Of a DNA stretch of 12,319 nt, positions 1 through 6,582 are shown one piece after another. Numbering within the stretch: position 1 is the first letter of the stretch; each line of letters begins with the position of its first letter. The notes beneath the pieces are model-generated. The model saw nothing but the letters and a program-made list of their open reading frames with translations, ran no database searches and was not told the origin of the DNA. The position numbers and the translations under genes were made by a program. The DNA comes from UBA4615 sp044359175 (GTDB lineage Bacteria; Pseudomonadota; Gammaproteobacteria; Burkholderiales; Burkholderiaceae_E), in NCBI GenBank assembly GCA_044359175.1, contig JBIKMO010000127.1, positions 1 to 12,319 of the forward strand, read 5' to 3'.

Positions 1-686
1 GCACCGGTCGACGCCGAGCCGGTGAAGCTGATCGCGTCGACGCGGCGATCCTCGAGCAGCGTCTGGCCGACCACGCCGCCGCGGCCCATCACCAGATTGA
101 AGACGCCCGCTGGCAACCCGCTGCGCGAGAGGATCTCGGCAAGCGCCCAAGCGCTCGCCGGCACCGCGTCGGCGGGCTTGAGCACCACGCAGTTGCCGTA
201 GGCGAGCGCGGGCGCGACCTTCCAGGCCGGGATCGCGATCGGGAAGTTCCAGGGCGCGATCACACCGACCACGCCGAGCGGCTCGCGCGTGATCTCGACG
301 TCCACGCCGGGCCGCACCGAGGCCAGCCGTTCGCCAGAGATGCGCAGCGCCTCGCCGGCGAAGAACTTGAAGATCTGCCCGGCGCGCGAGACCTCGCCGA
401 TCGCCTCCGGCAGCGTCTTGCCCTCCTCGCGGGCGAGCAGGTCTCCGAGTTCGGCGCGACGCGCGAGGATCTCGGTGCCCGCCGCATCCAGCGCATCGAA
501 ACGCTGCTGCGGCGTGGAGACCGACCAGCCTGGAAACGCAGCGCGAGCCGCCGCAATCGCCTCACGCGCCTGGGCGGCATCGGCTTGCGCGTACTCTCCG
601 ATCACGTCGGACAGGTCGGACGGATTGACGTCCGGCTTCGCGGTCGCCCCGTCGACCCAGGCGCCGCCGATCCAGTTGCGCTTCAT
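1..686 (-). CDS. Aldehyde dehydrogenase, NAD(P)-dependent (N-terminal half, cut by window edge)
   Basis: The first 228 codons of an aldehyde dehydrogenase superfamily protein are visible; the family is usually 480-500 aa, so about half is missing past position 1. The ATG at 686-684 opens with MKRNWIGGAWVDG, the usual ALDH beginning. The cofactor-binding half is intact: APWNFP at residues 144-149 (N147 is the oxyanion-hole Asn), LKP with K170, and FTGS at 221-224. The catalytic Glu and Cys lie outside the window. NPSDLSDVIGEYAQ at 21-34 and EEGKTLPEAIGEV at 87-99 resemble the alpha-ketoglutarate-semialdehyde (2,5-dioxopentanoate) dehydrogenase branch, the B. subtilis YcbD type, but substrate cannot be fixed from half a protein. 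Cytosolic. It diverges from the acyltransferase gene. Confidence 0.93.
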   Translation of the reverse strand, partial: MKRNWIGGAWVDGATAKPDVNPSDLSDVIGEYAQADAAQAREAIAAARAAFPGWSVSTPQQRFDALDAAGTEILARRAELGDLLAREEGKTLPEAIGEVSRAGQIFKFFAGEALRISGERLASVRPGVDVEITREPLGVVGVIAPWNFPIAIPAWKVAPALAYGNCVVLKPADAVPASAWALAEILSRSGLPAGVFNLVMGRGGVVGQTLLEDRRVDAISFTGSASTG

Positions 687-711
687 GCGTGCTCCTCGCT
701 CGGTATCTGCG

Positions 712-1983
712 ATGCTACGCGAGGCCGGCCTGCGACGCCCGGCCACCCGCCCCACGCGGCGTTGCGCGCGGCGCGGGCGCGGACCGATACTGGCGCGGAC
801 CGCGCCACTCGGCGCGACCCCGAGCGCCCCCGCCGACGTGCCCCCCGGCCGACTGCCGCTGATCGACGCGACCCGCGGGGTCGCAGCGCAACTCATCGTG
901 CTGCACCACCTGGCGTGGTACGGCCCGCTCGGCGACACCGTGCGACCGCTGGCGCCTGCGCTGATCGACTGGCTGACGTACGACGCGCGTCGCGCGGTGC
1001 AGGTGTTCCTCGTGCTCGGTGGATTCGTCGCTGCGCTCGCGCTGGCCCCCGACGCGGTGCCGGTGGTGCGCCGGCCGTGGGTCGCGATCGGCCGGCGCTG
1101 GCTGCGCCTCGCACCGGCCTACCTGGTCGCGATGCTCGCCGCGCTCGCGGCCGGCGTGCTCGCCCGCGCGCTGCTGCAGCACGAGTCGGTACCCGCGACG
1201 CCTTCGGCCGCGCAGGTGATCGCGCACGCGCTGATGCTGCAAGACGTGGTCGGCACCGAGGCGCTCACTGCCGGAGCGTGGTACGTCGCGATCGACCTGC
1301 AGCTGCACGCCGGGTTCGTGCTGATGCTGTGGCTGTTCGGACGCCTGCCCGATCCGAGCGTCTCGGCCCCGGTCACGATCGTCGCAACCGGGCTGCTGGC
1401 GGTCGTCGGCCTGCTGGTATGGGGCCATGACGACGCGCTGGAGCCGTGGGCCCTGCACTACGTCGGCCTGTTCGCGCTCGGTGCGCTCGCGTGGTGGTCG
1501 GGGGACCCGCGCCGCGCGCCCTACGGCGTCGCCGCACTCGCCGCGCTCGTGCTCGCGGCGGTCGCGCTCGACTGGCGCGATCGCGAGCTGGTCGGCACGT
1601 GCACCGCGCTCGCACTCGCGGTCGGCCGACGCCATGGCGTGCTGTCGCGCTGGCCACGCGGCCGCGGGCTCGCTCGTCTGGGCGAGATCTCGTACTCGGT
1701 GTTCGTCGTGCACTACCCGGTGTGCCTGGTGGCGAACGCGTGCGCCTCGTCGCTGTTCCCGGGCGCGTCGTGGGTCCACCTCGCGGTCATGATCGCCGCC
1801 TGGCTCGCAAGCAACGCCGCCGGCGCGTTGCTGCACGACCGGGTCGAGGTCCGAGGCCGCGCGCGCGGCCCCGCGCACGCCCGGCTCAGTGCGCCGGCGC
1901 GTCGCCCGCCGCCTGCGCCCGCCAGCGCCTCACCGGCCAGCCCCGCGCGCTCGCGACCGCCGCCAGACGCGGGTCCGGATTGA
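712..1983 (+). CDS. Acyltransferase family 3 (OafA/YrhL-like) integral membrane protein
   Basis: A 423-aa polytopic membrane protein of the acyltransferase-3 family, which moves acyl groups onto cell-surface sugars or similar acceptors. From the ATG at 712, family signatures are LIDATRG at 50-56 (equivalent of DGLRG), paired H65-H66, QVFLVLGGF at 97-105 (usual FFVLSGF), RRWLRLAPAY at 128-137, and SYSVFVVHYP at 327-336 near the last helices. Many hydrophobic stretches lie between, for example 137-155, 200-209, 220-238 and 272-288. The start is uncertain: ATG 712 gives about 42 Arg/Pro-rich residues before the domain, while GTG 838 gives MPPGRLPLIDATRG and would leave 151 bp for divergent promoters. 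No clear Shine-Dalgarno supports either. The last 32 residues are Pro/Ala/Arg-rich and antisense to the next gene. The acceptor is unknown. Confidence 0.82.
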   Translation: MLREAGLRRPATRPTRRCARRGRGPILARTAPLGATPSAPADVPPGRLPLIDATRGVAAQLIVLHHLAWYGPLGDTVRPLAPALIDWLTYDARRAVQVFLVLGGFVAALALAPDAVPVVRRPWVAIGRRWLRLAPAYLVAMLAALAAGVLARALLQHESVPATPSAAQVIAHALMLQDVVGTEALTAGAWYVAIDLQLHAGFVLMLWLFGRLPDPSVSAPVTIVATGLLAVVGLLVWGHDDALEPWALHYVGLFALGALAWWSGDPRRAPYGVAALAALVLAAVALDWRDRELVGTCTALALAVGRRHGVLSRWPRGRGLARLGEISYSVFVVHYPVCLVANACASSLFPGASWVHLAVMIAAWLASNAAGALLHDRVEVRGRARGPAHARLSAPARRPPPAPASASPASPARSRPPPDAGPD

Positions 1984-2575
1984 CCGCCACCGGTTCGGAC
2001 ACCGCCTGCAGCAGCGGCAGATCGTTGAACGAGTCGCTGTAGAAGCGCACCGCGTCGAACGCCTCGAGCGCCAGCCCGTCGCGGGCGAGCCACTCGCGGA
2101 CCCGGGGCAGCTTGTCGGCGGCGAAGCACGGCGGCCCGGCCAGCCGGCCGGTGAACCGGTCGCCGTCGAGCTCGGGGGGCGTCGCCACCCGGTCGACCCG
2201 ACCGATCGGCGCGACGATGCCCTCGACCAGCCAGCCGTGAGTCGCGGTGACCACCGCGACCCGGTCGCCGTCGGCGCGATGGTCGTGCAGCGCCGCGAGG
2301 CCCGCGGGCGCGAGCCGCGGCACCACCACTTCCTCGACCCAGGCGTCCCGCACGGCCCGCCAGGTCGACGCCGGCCGACCGACCAGCAGCCCGACGCAGA
2401 AGGCGAGGTACTCGCCCACGTCCAGCCCGCCCCGCTCGTAGCTCGCATAGAACGCCGCCTGCCGCTCGCGCAGCGCCTCCGGCGCGAGACCCTCGGCGAT
2501 CAGCCGCTCGAGCCAGAGCCGGTTGCTGTCGCCGTCCAGCAGCGTGTGGTCGAGGTCGAAGAGCGCCAGTCGCAT
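1886..2575 (-). CDS. HAD-IB family phosphatase (SerB/CicA-like)
   Basis: A 229-aa haloacid-dehalogenase subfamily IB hydrolase, a Mg2+-dependent cytosolic phosphomonoesterase. All four motifs are present: FDLDHT with nucleophile D7 and acid/base D9; VVTAT at 108-112; K155 in AADKL; and YSDSFNDLP at 179-187 with D181 and D185 for Mg2+. The helical cap lies between motifs I and II, as in class C1 caps. The ATG at 2575 is chosen because it puts DxDxT at residue 7, although the upstream Shine-Dalgarno is weak. HAD-IB members include phosphoserine, histidinol-phosphate and lysophosphatidate phosphatases, and the motifs do not discriminate. The 3' end overlaps the convergent acyltransferase gene by 98 bp. 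It is 158 bp downstream of the dienelactone-hydrolase-like gene on the same strand, with a strong hairpin between. Confidence 0.9.
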   Translation of the reverse strand: MRLALFDLDHTLLDGDSNRLWLERLIAEGLAPEALRERQAAFYASYERGGLDVGEYLAFCVGLLVGRPASTWRAVRDAWVEEVVVPRLAPAGLAALHDHRADGDRVAVVTATHGWLVEGIVAPIGRVDRVATPPELDGDRFTGRLAGPPCFAADKLPRVREWLARDGLALEAFDAVRFYSDSFNDLPLLQAVSEPVAVNPDPRLAAVASARGWPVRRWRAQAAGDAPAH

Positions 2576-2590
2576 CGCAGGCCGATGGTA

Positions 2591-2619
2591 CCTCGCGCGG
2601 GCGCGCGGCCCGCGCGAGG
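2591..2619. repeat. Perfect 11-bp inverted repeat upstream of the HAD gene
   Basis: CCTCGCGCGGG (2591-2601) and CCCGCGCGAGG (2609-2619) are exact reverse complements separated by 7 nt. In the minus-strand transcript this hairpin lies after the stop of the dienelactone-hydrolase-like gene and 15 nt before the HAD start codon. No T-run follows, so it is not a classical intrinsic terminator. It may act as a mRNA-stabilising, attenuating or translation-modulating structure. Confidence 0.55.
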
Positions 2620-2733
2620 ACGGGTGCCACGCACGCACCCGCGGCTATCGATCAGCGCAGCCCGATCACCGCACGACGGTTCGCCACGGCGGCCACCGCC
2701 CCGTCGGGCCGTCTCGACGGTCGCCTCACGCGG

Positions 2734-3741
2734 TCACCGCGCGGCGCCCGCGACGGGCGCCGGGATGCCGGCGTGCTGCTGCACGAAACGCCGAACCTCC
2801 TCGATCGCGGCCAGTCGCGCCTGCGGATGCTGACCGACGTGCGCACCGCGCCCGCCGGGCCGTCCCGGGTTGACCACGTCCGGCAGCAGACGCACGCCCG
2901 GCTGCGGCTGGTCGAAGCCGTGATGCGCGTCCGCGTAAGTGACCAGCCTCACCGGCATGCCGTCGGCCGAGGCCTTGCGGACCAGCTCGACGCAGGCGGC
3001 CGCCGGCGTCCAGTCGTCGGCCTCGCCGTGCAGCACCAGCAGCGGCATCGTGGTGGCCCACCCCCGGGTGCGGTCGGGCCGCGCGCAGCCCGGGTAGAAC
3101 GCCACCGCGGCCCGGAACGCGGGCCCGCCCGCGGCACGCCCCGGCGCATCCGGGCGCACCAGTCCGGTCACGGTCGACCCCCCGTGAGACCAGCCCAGCA
3201 CCAGGATGCGCGCCGGATCGACGTCGGGGCGGGCGGCCAGCATCGCCAGGGCCGCGTAGCCGTCCTCGCTGCGTTCGCGCCACGGGTGGGCAGGCCGCTC
3301 CCGCAGGCTGCAGACGCTGCGCGGCCCGCGCGGCGTGAAGCTGTCGGGCGCGAGCGTGACGACACCCCAGCCGGCGAGGCGCTCGGCCCAGTCGCGATGC
3401 CGCAACGCGAGCGCCCCCTTCGCGTCGCGCAGTCCTCCGCAGCCGTGCAGCAGCACGATCGCCGGTCGACGCGCGGCGGCACCGTCCGTCGGCACGAAGA
3501 GCACCGCCGGCAGCCTGAGCGCACCGACGGGGATCTCGACCTCGCGTTCCTCGAACGGCATCGGCGCGGCCACGCCGCCGACCTCGCGAGCGAACCCGGC
3601 GGAGGCCGCGCCGGCGAGCAGGTGCACGAGCAGGACCGCATGCCACCACAGTGATCGCCCGATGCCGCGGACGCGCCCGCACGGCACACGCCAGCCCCCC
3701 GCACCGGCCGTGGGATCGCGGTGGACGAAGGTGAACGGCAT
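2734..3741 (-). CDS. Exported dienelactone-hydrolase-family alpha/beta hydrolase
   Basis: A 335-aa alpha/beta hydrolase of the dienelactone hydrolase type. The ATG at 3741 is chosen because GGAG at 3751-3748 sits 6 nt upstream; further upstream the frame is Arg-rich. A GTG start 18 codons later (MPCGRV...) is also possible. A hydrophobic segment, LWWHAVLLVHLLAGAASAGFA at about 31-51, with AxA before the cut looks like a Sec signal peptide behind a long N-region. Next come LLHGCGG at 97-103 (oxyanion region), GWSHGG at 183-188 with nucleophile S185, GEADDWTP at 239-246 with D243 as likely acid, and DAHHGFD at 271-277 with the catalytic His (H274 or H273). Classical dienelactone hydrolases use Cys, so this is the Ser variant, probably an esterase or peptidase of unknown substrate acting in the periplasm. 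Confidence 0.85.
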   Translation of the reverse strand: MPFTFVHRDPTAGAGGWRVPCGRVRGIGRSLWWHAVLLVHLLAGAASAGFAREVGGVAAPMPFEEREVEIPVGALRLPAVLFVPTDGAAARRPAIVLLHGCGGLRDAKGALALRHRDWAERLAGWGVVTLAPDSFTPRGPRSVCSLRERPAHPWRERSEDGYAALAMLAARPDVDPARILVLGWSHGGSTVTGLVRPDAPGRAAGGPAFRAAVAFYPGCARPDRTRGWATTMPLLVLHGEADDWTPAAACVELVRKASADGMPVRLVTYADAHHGFDQPQPGVRLLPDVVNPGRPGGRGAHVGQHPQARLAAIEEVRRFVQQHAGIPAPVAGAAR

Positions 3742-3853
3742 CGGCGTCTCCGGACGGTGTCGAGCACGGCGCGCCGAGCGTACGGCCGGCGGACGCAACC
3801 GCATCGCGTCGCGTCGCGCCCCGGACGGCGCCGTTCGGCGATCGTAGCAGCGT

Positions 3854-3919
3854 TCATGCAGCGGCCCGCCCCGGGGCCGCTGCCGCGTCGGCCGCCTTCG
3901 GCTTCGCAGCCTTCGGCTT
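3854..3919 (-). pseudogene. Possible decayed gene tail encoding a KPKAAKPKA repeat
   Basis: The 11-mer GCCTTCGGCTT occurs twice in phase, 15 bp apart (3894-3904 and 3909-3919). On the minus strand this reads AAG CCG AAG GC(T/G) GC(G/C) twice and continues in frame as KPKAAKPKAADAAAAPGRAAA to a TGA at 3856-3854. Lys-Ala-Pro tails of this kind are common at the C-termini of GC-rich betaproteobacterial proteins. In-frame, only about ten codons precede the repeat before a TGA, with no start codon, so at most this is the remnant 3' end of a lost gene. It could equally be a chance tandem duplication. Confidence 0.3.
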
Positions 3920-3958
3920 GTGGCCCTGCGAACCGGCGTGGTAGCGTCAACCGGATCC

Positions 3959-4008
3959 TGGCCAGCCCGGCGGCGCGCAGCCGTGCGGCGCGGCTGCCGG
4001 GCTGGCCA
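3959..4008. repeat. Long inverted repeat, 13-bp perfect arms with inner stem
   Basis: TGGCCAGCCCGGC (3959-3971) and GCCGGGCTGGCCA (3996-4008) are exact reverse complements. Inside, AGCCG (3979-3983) pairs with CGGCT (3991-3995), directly stacked on the outer right arm and leaving a 7-nt bulge on the left. It lies 65 bp before the start of the chorismate-binding enzyme gene and could be a leader hairpin, an operator, or a terminator of whatever once preceded it. No T-run follows on either strand. Confidence 0.6.
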
Positions 4009-4073
4009 TCGACCGCCCTCTGCGCGACCACCGCCGCGCGCCCGCTGCTCCGGAAGCCCGGCCCACGTTCGCG

Positions 4074-5486
4074 ATGATCACCGTCACCTCGCACCCGCAG
4101 ACCGTCGACGAGCCCGCATTCGCCGCGGCGATCGCACGGCTGCAGCACGAACCGGGCGCGTTCGTCGGCTGCGAGGTGACGCTCGATCCGCTGTTCCGCC
4201 GCGAGGGCAGGGTGTTCGTCGACTGCGTGCTTAGGGCGGAGATCCGTGGGCGCACGGTCCGCGTCGACGCGCTCGATCGGACCGGCGACGCGCTGCTCGC
4301 CGCGCTCGCGCCGGCGCTCGGACTCGCGCCCTTCGGCGACGGCGCGGCGCGAACGCTCGCCGCGACCGGCGACGCCCCCGGCGATGCGGTGCGCTGGCTG
4401 CGCGCGTGGCTGCGCGCGTTTCGCGGCGACGGCGCCTTCGCCCACGCCGCGGCCTTCGCCTACGACCACTTCCGCTTCGCCGAGCCGACGCCACCGCCCG
4501 ACGACGGCGAGCTTCGCATGGTGCTCTTCGTGCCGGGCACGATCGTGGCCCGGCACGCGGATGGCCGCGTGATCCGGACGCGCTTCGCGTTCGACGGCGC
4601 GACCGCGCAGCCCGGGCCGCGCCGGCCGCTCGCGATCGAGGCCGATGCGCTGCGTGCGGGCGACGACTTCCGACCGGGCGAGTACGCGCAGGCCCTGGAG
4701 CGCGCGATCGGACACCTGCGCGCCGGCGAGTGCGAGTCGCTGACGATGAGCCAGTGCTTCCGGCGGCCCACCGTCACGCGCTACGAGCAGGCGGTCGCGC
4801 AGCTGCTCGCCACCAGTCCAATGCCGGCGATGTACGCGTTCCAGCTCGCACCGAACGACTGGCTGTTCGGTGCGTCGCCCGACATCCAGGCGCGACTGCG
4901 CGGCGATCGGCTCGACTGCCTGCCGGTGTGCGGCTCGCTGCCGCGTGGCGACACGCCGGCGACCGACGATGCCCGGTACCACGAGCTGCTGCACTCGCCG
5001 CTGGACGCGGCGTCGCTCGCGGTGGAGGTGGAGGGGTTCCGCGCGGACATGTCCCGGATCTGCCGCCCGGGCACCGTGCGCGTCGCCGAGCCGCGGCGCG
5101 TGCACCGCTTCGCGCGGCTGATCCACGGCGTCGCCCATCTCGAGGGCCGGCTCGACCCCGCGCTCGACGCGCTCGACGTGCTGCTCGCCACCGCGGCGCC
5201 GTCGATGCTGGTGGGCCTGCCGCGCACCCGGGCGATCGCGCTGCTGCCGCAGCTGGAGGGCAGTCCGCGGGGGTTCTACGCGGGCGTGGCGGTGCGCTTC
5301 GGTGGCGACGGCTCGCTCGACGCCCACTCGATCCTGCGCGGCGTGCGGCTCGCCCGCGGCACCGCCGAGATCCGCACTGGCGGCACGCTGATCGCGGCCT
5401 CCGAACCTGCGCGCGAGGAGGCCGAGTCCCGGTTCAAGGCGCGCGCGCTGCTCGCTGCGGTCGGCGCGTCGCTCGAGCAGCTATGA
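4074..5486 (+). CDS. Divergent chorismate-binding enzyme (TrpE/PabB/isochorismate synthase superfamily)
   Basis: A 470-aa protein whose C-terminal half (about 200-465) aligns by eye with the chorismate-binding fold: GEYAQALERAIGHLRAGE at 202-219, LTMSQCFRRP at 223-232, GASPDI at 266-271, PVCGSLPRG at 284-292, GFRADMSRICRPG at 321-333, H351 in LIHGV, PSMLVGLPR at 376-384, GFYAGV at 400-405, and EEAESRFKARALL at 448-460 with E451 at the Mg2+-binding position. The length fits anthranilate or aminodeoxychorismate synthase component I. Several signature residues differ from TrpE/PabB, including SPE to SPD, the AGT loop to CGS, the Glu-His pair missing and the TVSGAPK loop changed. The product is therefore unclear: aminodeoxychorismate, anthranilate, isochorismate or something else. 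The start ATG lacks a clear Shine-Dalgarno. The Bug gene follows after 25 nt, so they are probably co-transcribed. No amidotransferase gene is adjacent. Confidence 0.8.
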   Translation: MITVTSHPQTVDEPAFAAAIARLQHEPGAFVGCEVTLDPLFRREGRVFVDCVLRAEIRGRTVRVDALDRTGDALLAALAPALGLAPFGDGAARTLAATGDAPGDAVRWLRAWLRAFRGDGAFAHAAAFAYDHFRFAEPTPPPDDGELRMVLFVPGTIVARHADGRVIRTRFAFDGATAQPGPRRPLAIEADALRAGDDFRPGEYAQALERAIGHLRAGECESLTMSQCFRRPTVTRYEQAVAQLLATSPMPAMYAFQLAPNDWLFGASPDIQARLRGDRLDCLPVCGSLPRGDTPATDDARYHELLHSPLDAASLAVEVEGFRADMSRICRPGTVRVAEPRRVHRFARLIHGVAHLEGRLDPALDALDVLLATAAPSMLVGLPRTRAIALLPQLEGSPRGFYAGVAVRFGGDGSLDAHSILRGVRLARGTAEIRTGGTLIAASEPAREEAESRFKARALLAAVGASLEQL

Positions 5487-5511
5487 TCATCACCATTGCA
5501 CAGGAGACTCG

Positions 5512-6477
5512 ATGAAGACCGTCCTCAGCATCGTGCTGGCCGTCGCCGCACTCGGCGTCGCCCCCGCAGCCGACGCCCAGTACCCGAACCGGCCGGTGAG
5601 GCTCGTCGTGTCGTTCCCGGCAGGCACGACGCCCGACATCGTCGCGCGCGTGGTGGCCCCGAAACTGCAGCAGGCGCTCGGGCAGCCGGTGATCGTCGAC
5701 AACCGCGCCGGCGCCGGCGGCAACCTCGCCGCCGATCAGGTCGCCAAGTCGGCGCCGGACGGCTACACGCTGCTGGTGACCACCAACGCGGCCGCGGCGA
5801 CCAACAAGGTGCTGTTCACCAACCTGCCCTACGATCCGGAGACCGACCTCGCGACGATCTCGCTGCTGGCCACCGCGCCCCAGGTGCTGGTCGTGCATCC
5901 CTCGGTACCGGCGAACACCTTCAAGGAGTTCATCGACCACGCCAAGCGCAACCCGGGCAAGCTGAGCTACGGCTCGACCGGCAGCGGCAGCGCGTCGCAC
6001 CTGACGATGGAGCTGCTGAAGAGCGACACCGGCGTGGACACCGTGCACGTGCCGTACAAGGGCTTCCCGCAGGCGGTCGGCGACATGCTCGGCGGCAGCC
6101 TGCAGACGATGATCGCGATCATCCCGGGCATGCTGCCGCACATCACCGCCGGCAAGATGCGCCCGCTCGCGGTCACCTCGCTGCAGCGCTCCAGCCGGCT
6201 GCCGGACGTGCCGAGCGTGGCCGAGATCGGCCTGCCGCAGCTCGAATCGCTCGCGTGGATCGGGCTGCTGGCCCCGGCCAAGGTGCCCCAGGACATCGTC
6301 GAGCGACTGGCCACCGAGGTGCAGCGCATCCTGCGCGAGCCGGACTCGCGCGAGGCCCTCGCCAAGCAGGGGTTCGACGTGGTCGGCAACACGCCCGCGG
6401 AGTTCCGCAGGTTCCAGGCGAGCGAAATCGCCAAGTGGGGCCGAGTGATCCGCGCGGTCGGCGCGACCCCGGACTGA
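5512..6477 (+). CDS. Bug/TctC-family periplasmic solute-binding protein
   Basis: A 321-aa tripartite tricarboxylate transporter receptor-type protein, full length for the family. MKTVLSIVLAVAALGVAPAADA is a Sec signal peptide with a cleavage site near residue 22. Family motifs follow in order: YPNRPVRLVVSFPAG at 24-38, VDNRAGAGGN at 63-72, YGSTGSGSASHL at 154-165, VPYKG in the ligand pocket, and a SRLPDVPSVAE segment typical of Bug proteins. AGGAG at 5502-5506 places the ribosome 5 nt before the ATG. Bug proteins bind small carboxylates in the periplasm; the ligand cannot be deduced. TctA/TctB membrane subunits are absent here, as for most Bug genes in Burkholderiales. The gene lies 25 nt after the chorismate-binding enzyme gene and converges on the cluster below. 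Confidence 0.95.
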   Translation: MKTVLSIVLAVAALGVAPAADAQYPNRPVRLVVSFPAGTTPDIVARVVAPKLQQALGQPVIVDNRAGAGGNLAADQVAKSAPDGYTLLVTTNAAAATNKVLFTNLPYDPETDLATISLLATAPQVLVVHPSVPANTFKEFIDHAKRNPGKLSYGSTGSGSASHLTMELLKSDTGVDTVHVPYKGFPQAVGDMLGGSLQTMIAIIPGMLPHITAGKMRPLAVTSLQRSSRLPDVPSVAEIGLPQLESLAWIGLLAPAKVPQDIVERLATEVQRILREPDSREALAKQGFDVVGNTPAEFRRFQASEIAKWGRVIRAVGATPD

Positions 6478-6492
6478 TCGGGTCCCGCGGAG

Positions 6493-6577
6493 CGCGGATA
6501 CGGCGCGGGCCGCGCCCGACCTGCATCCGCGTGCGGCCCGCATCGCCGTACGGCCGGACCGGCGCCCGATCGGGCGC
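6493..6577. terminator. Palindrome block between convergent genes, possible bidirectional terminator
   Basis: CGCGGAT (6493-6499) pairs with ATCCGCG (6525-6531), enclosing GGCGCGG/CCGCGCC (6502-6508 and 6510-6516). A second perfect 16-bp palindrome, GCGCCCGATCGGGCGC, sits at 6562-6577, 5 bp from the stop codon of the minus-strand gene. Both lie in the 105-bp gap where two convergent genes end, where terminators are expected. Neither has a T-run, so termination without Rho is only a guess. Confidence 0.4.
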
Positions 6578-6582
6578 GTCGT

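Larger units (their letters stand above)
3742..4073. other. Divergent intergenic region with repeats, no complete gene
   Basis: This 332-bp space separates two divergently transcribed genes and should hold both promoters. It contains the ribosome binding site of the hydrolase gene (3748-3751), a 15-bp direct repeat coding for a Lys-Pro-Lys-Ala tail on the minus strand, and a long inverted repeat. No convincing -35/-10 pair was found, and no ORF in it looks like a full gene. Confidence 0.6.

Noticed and set aside
289..684. Acyltransferase coding region extending upstream to 289
   Set aside because: That part is antisense to the aldehyde dehydrogenase and has no membrane or acyltransferase character; the domain starts near 859.
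3922..3950. Minus-strand promoter with TTGACG at 3950-3945
   Set aside because: A -35-like hexamer is present, but the -10 position 17 nt on reads AGGGCC, with no TA-rich alternative nearby.
3168..5327. Long minus-strand open frame (about 719 codons)
   Set aside because: It is antisense to the chorismate-binding enzyme and then out of frame through the hydrolase gene; it has no recognisable domain and crosses the divergent intergenic region.
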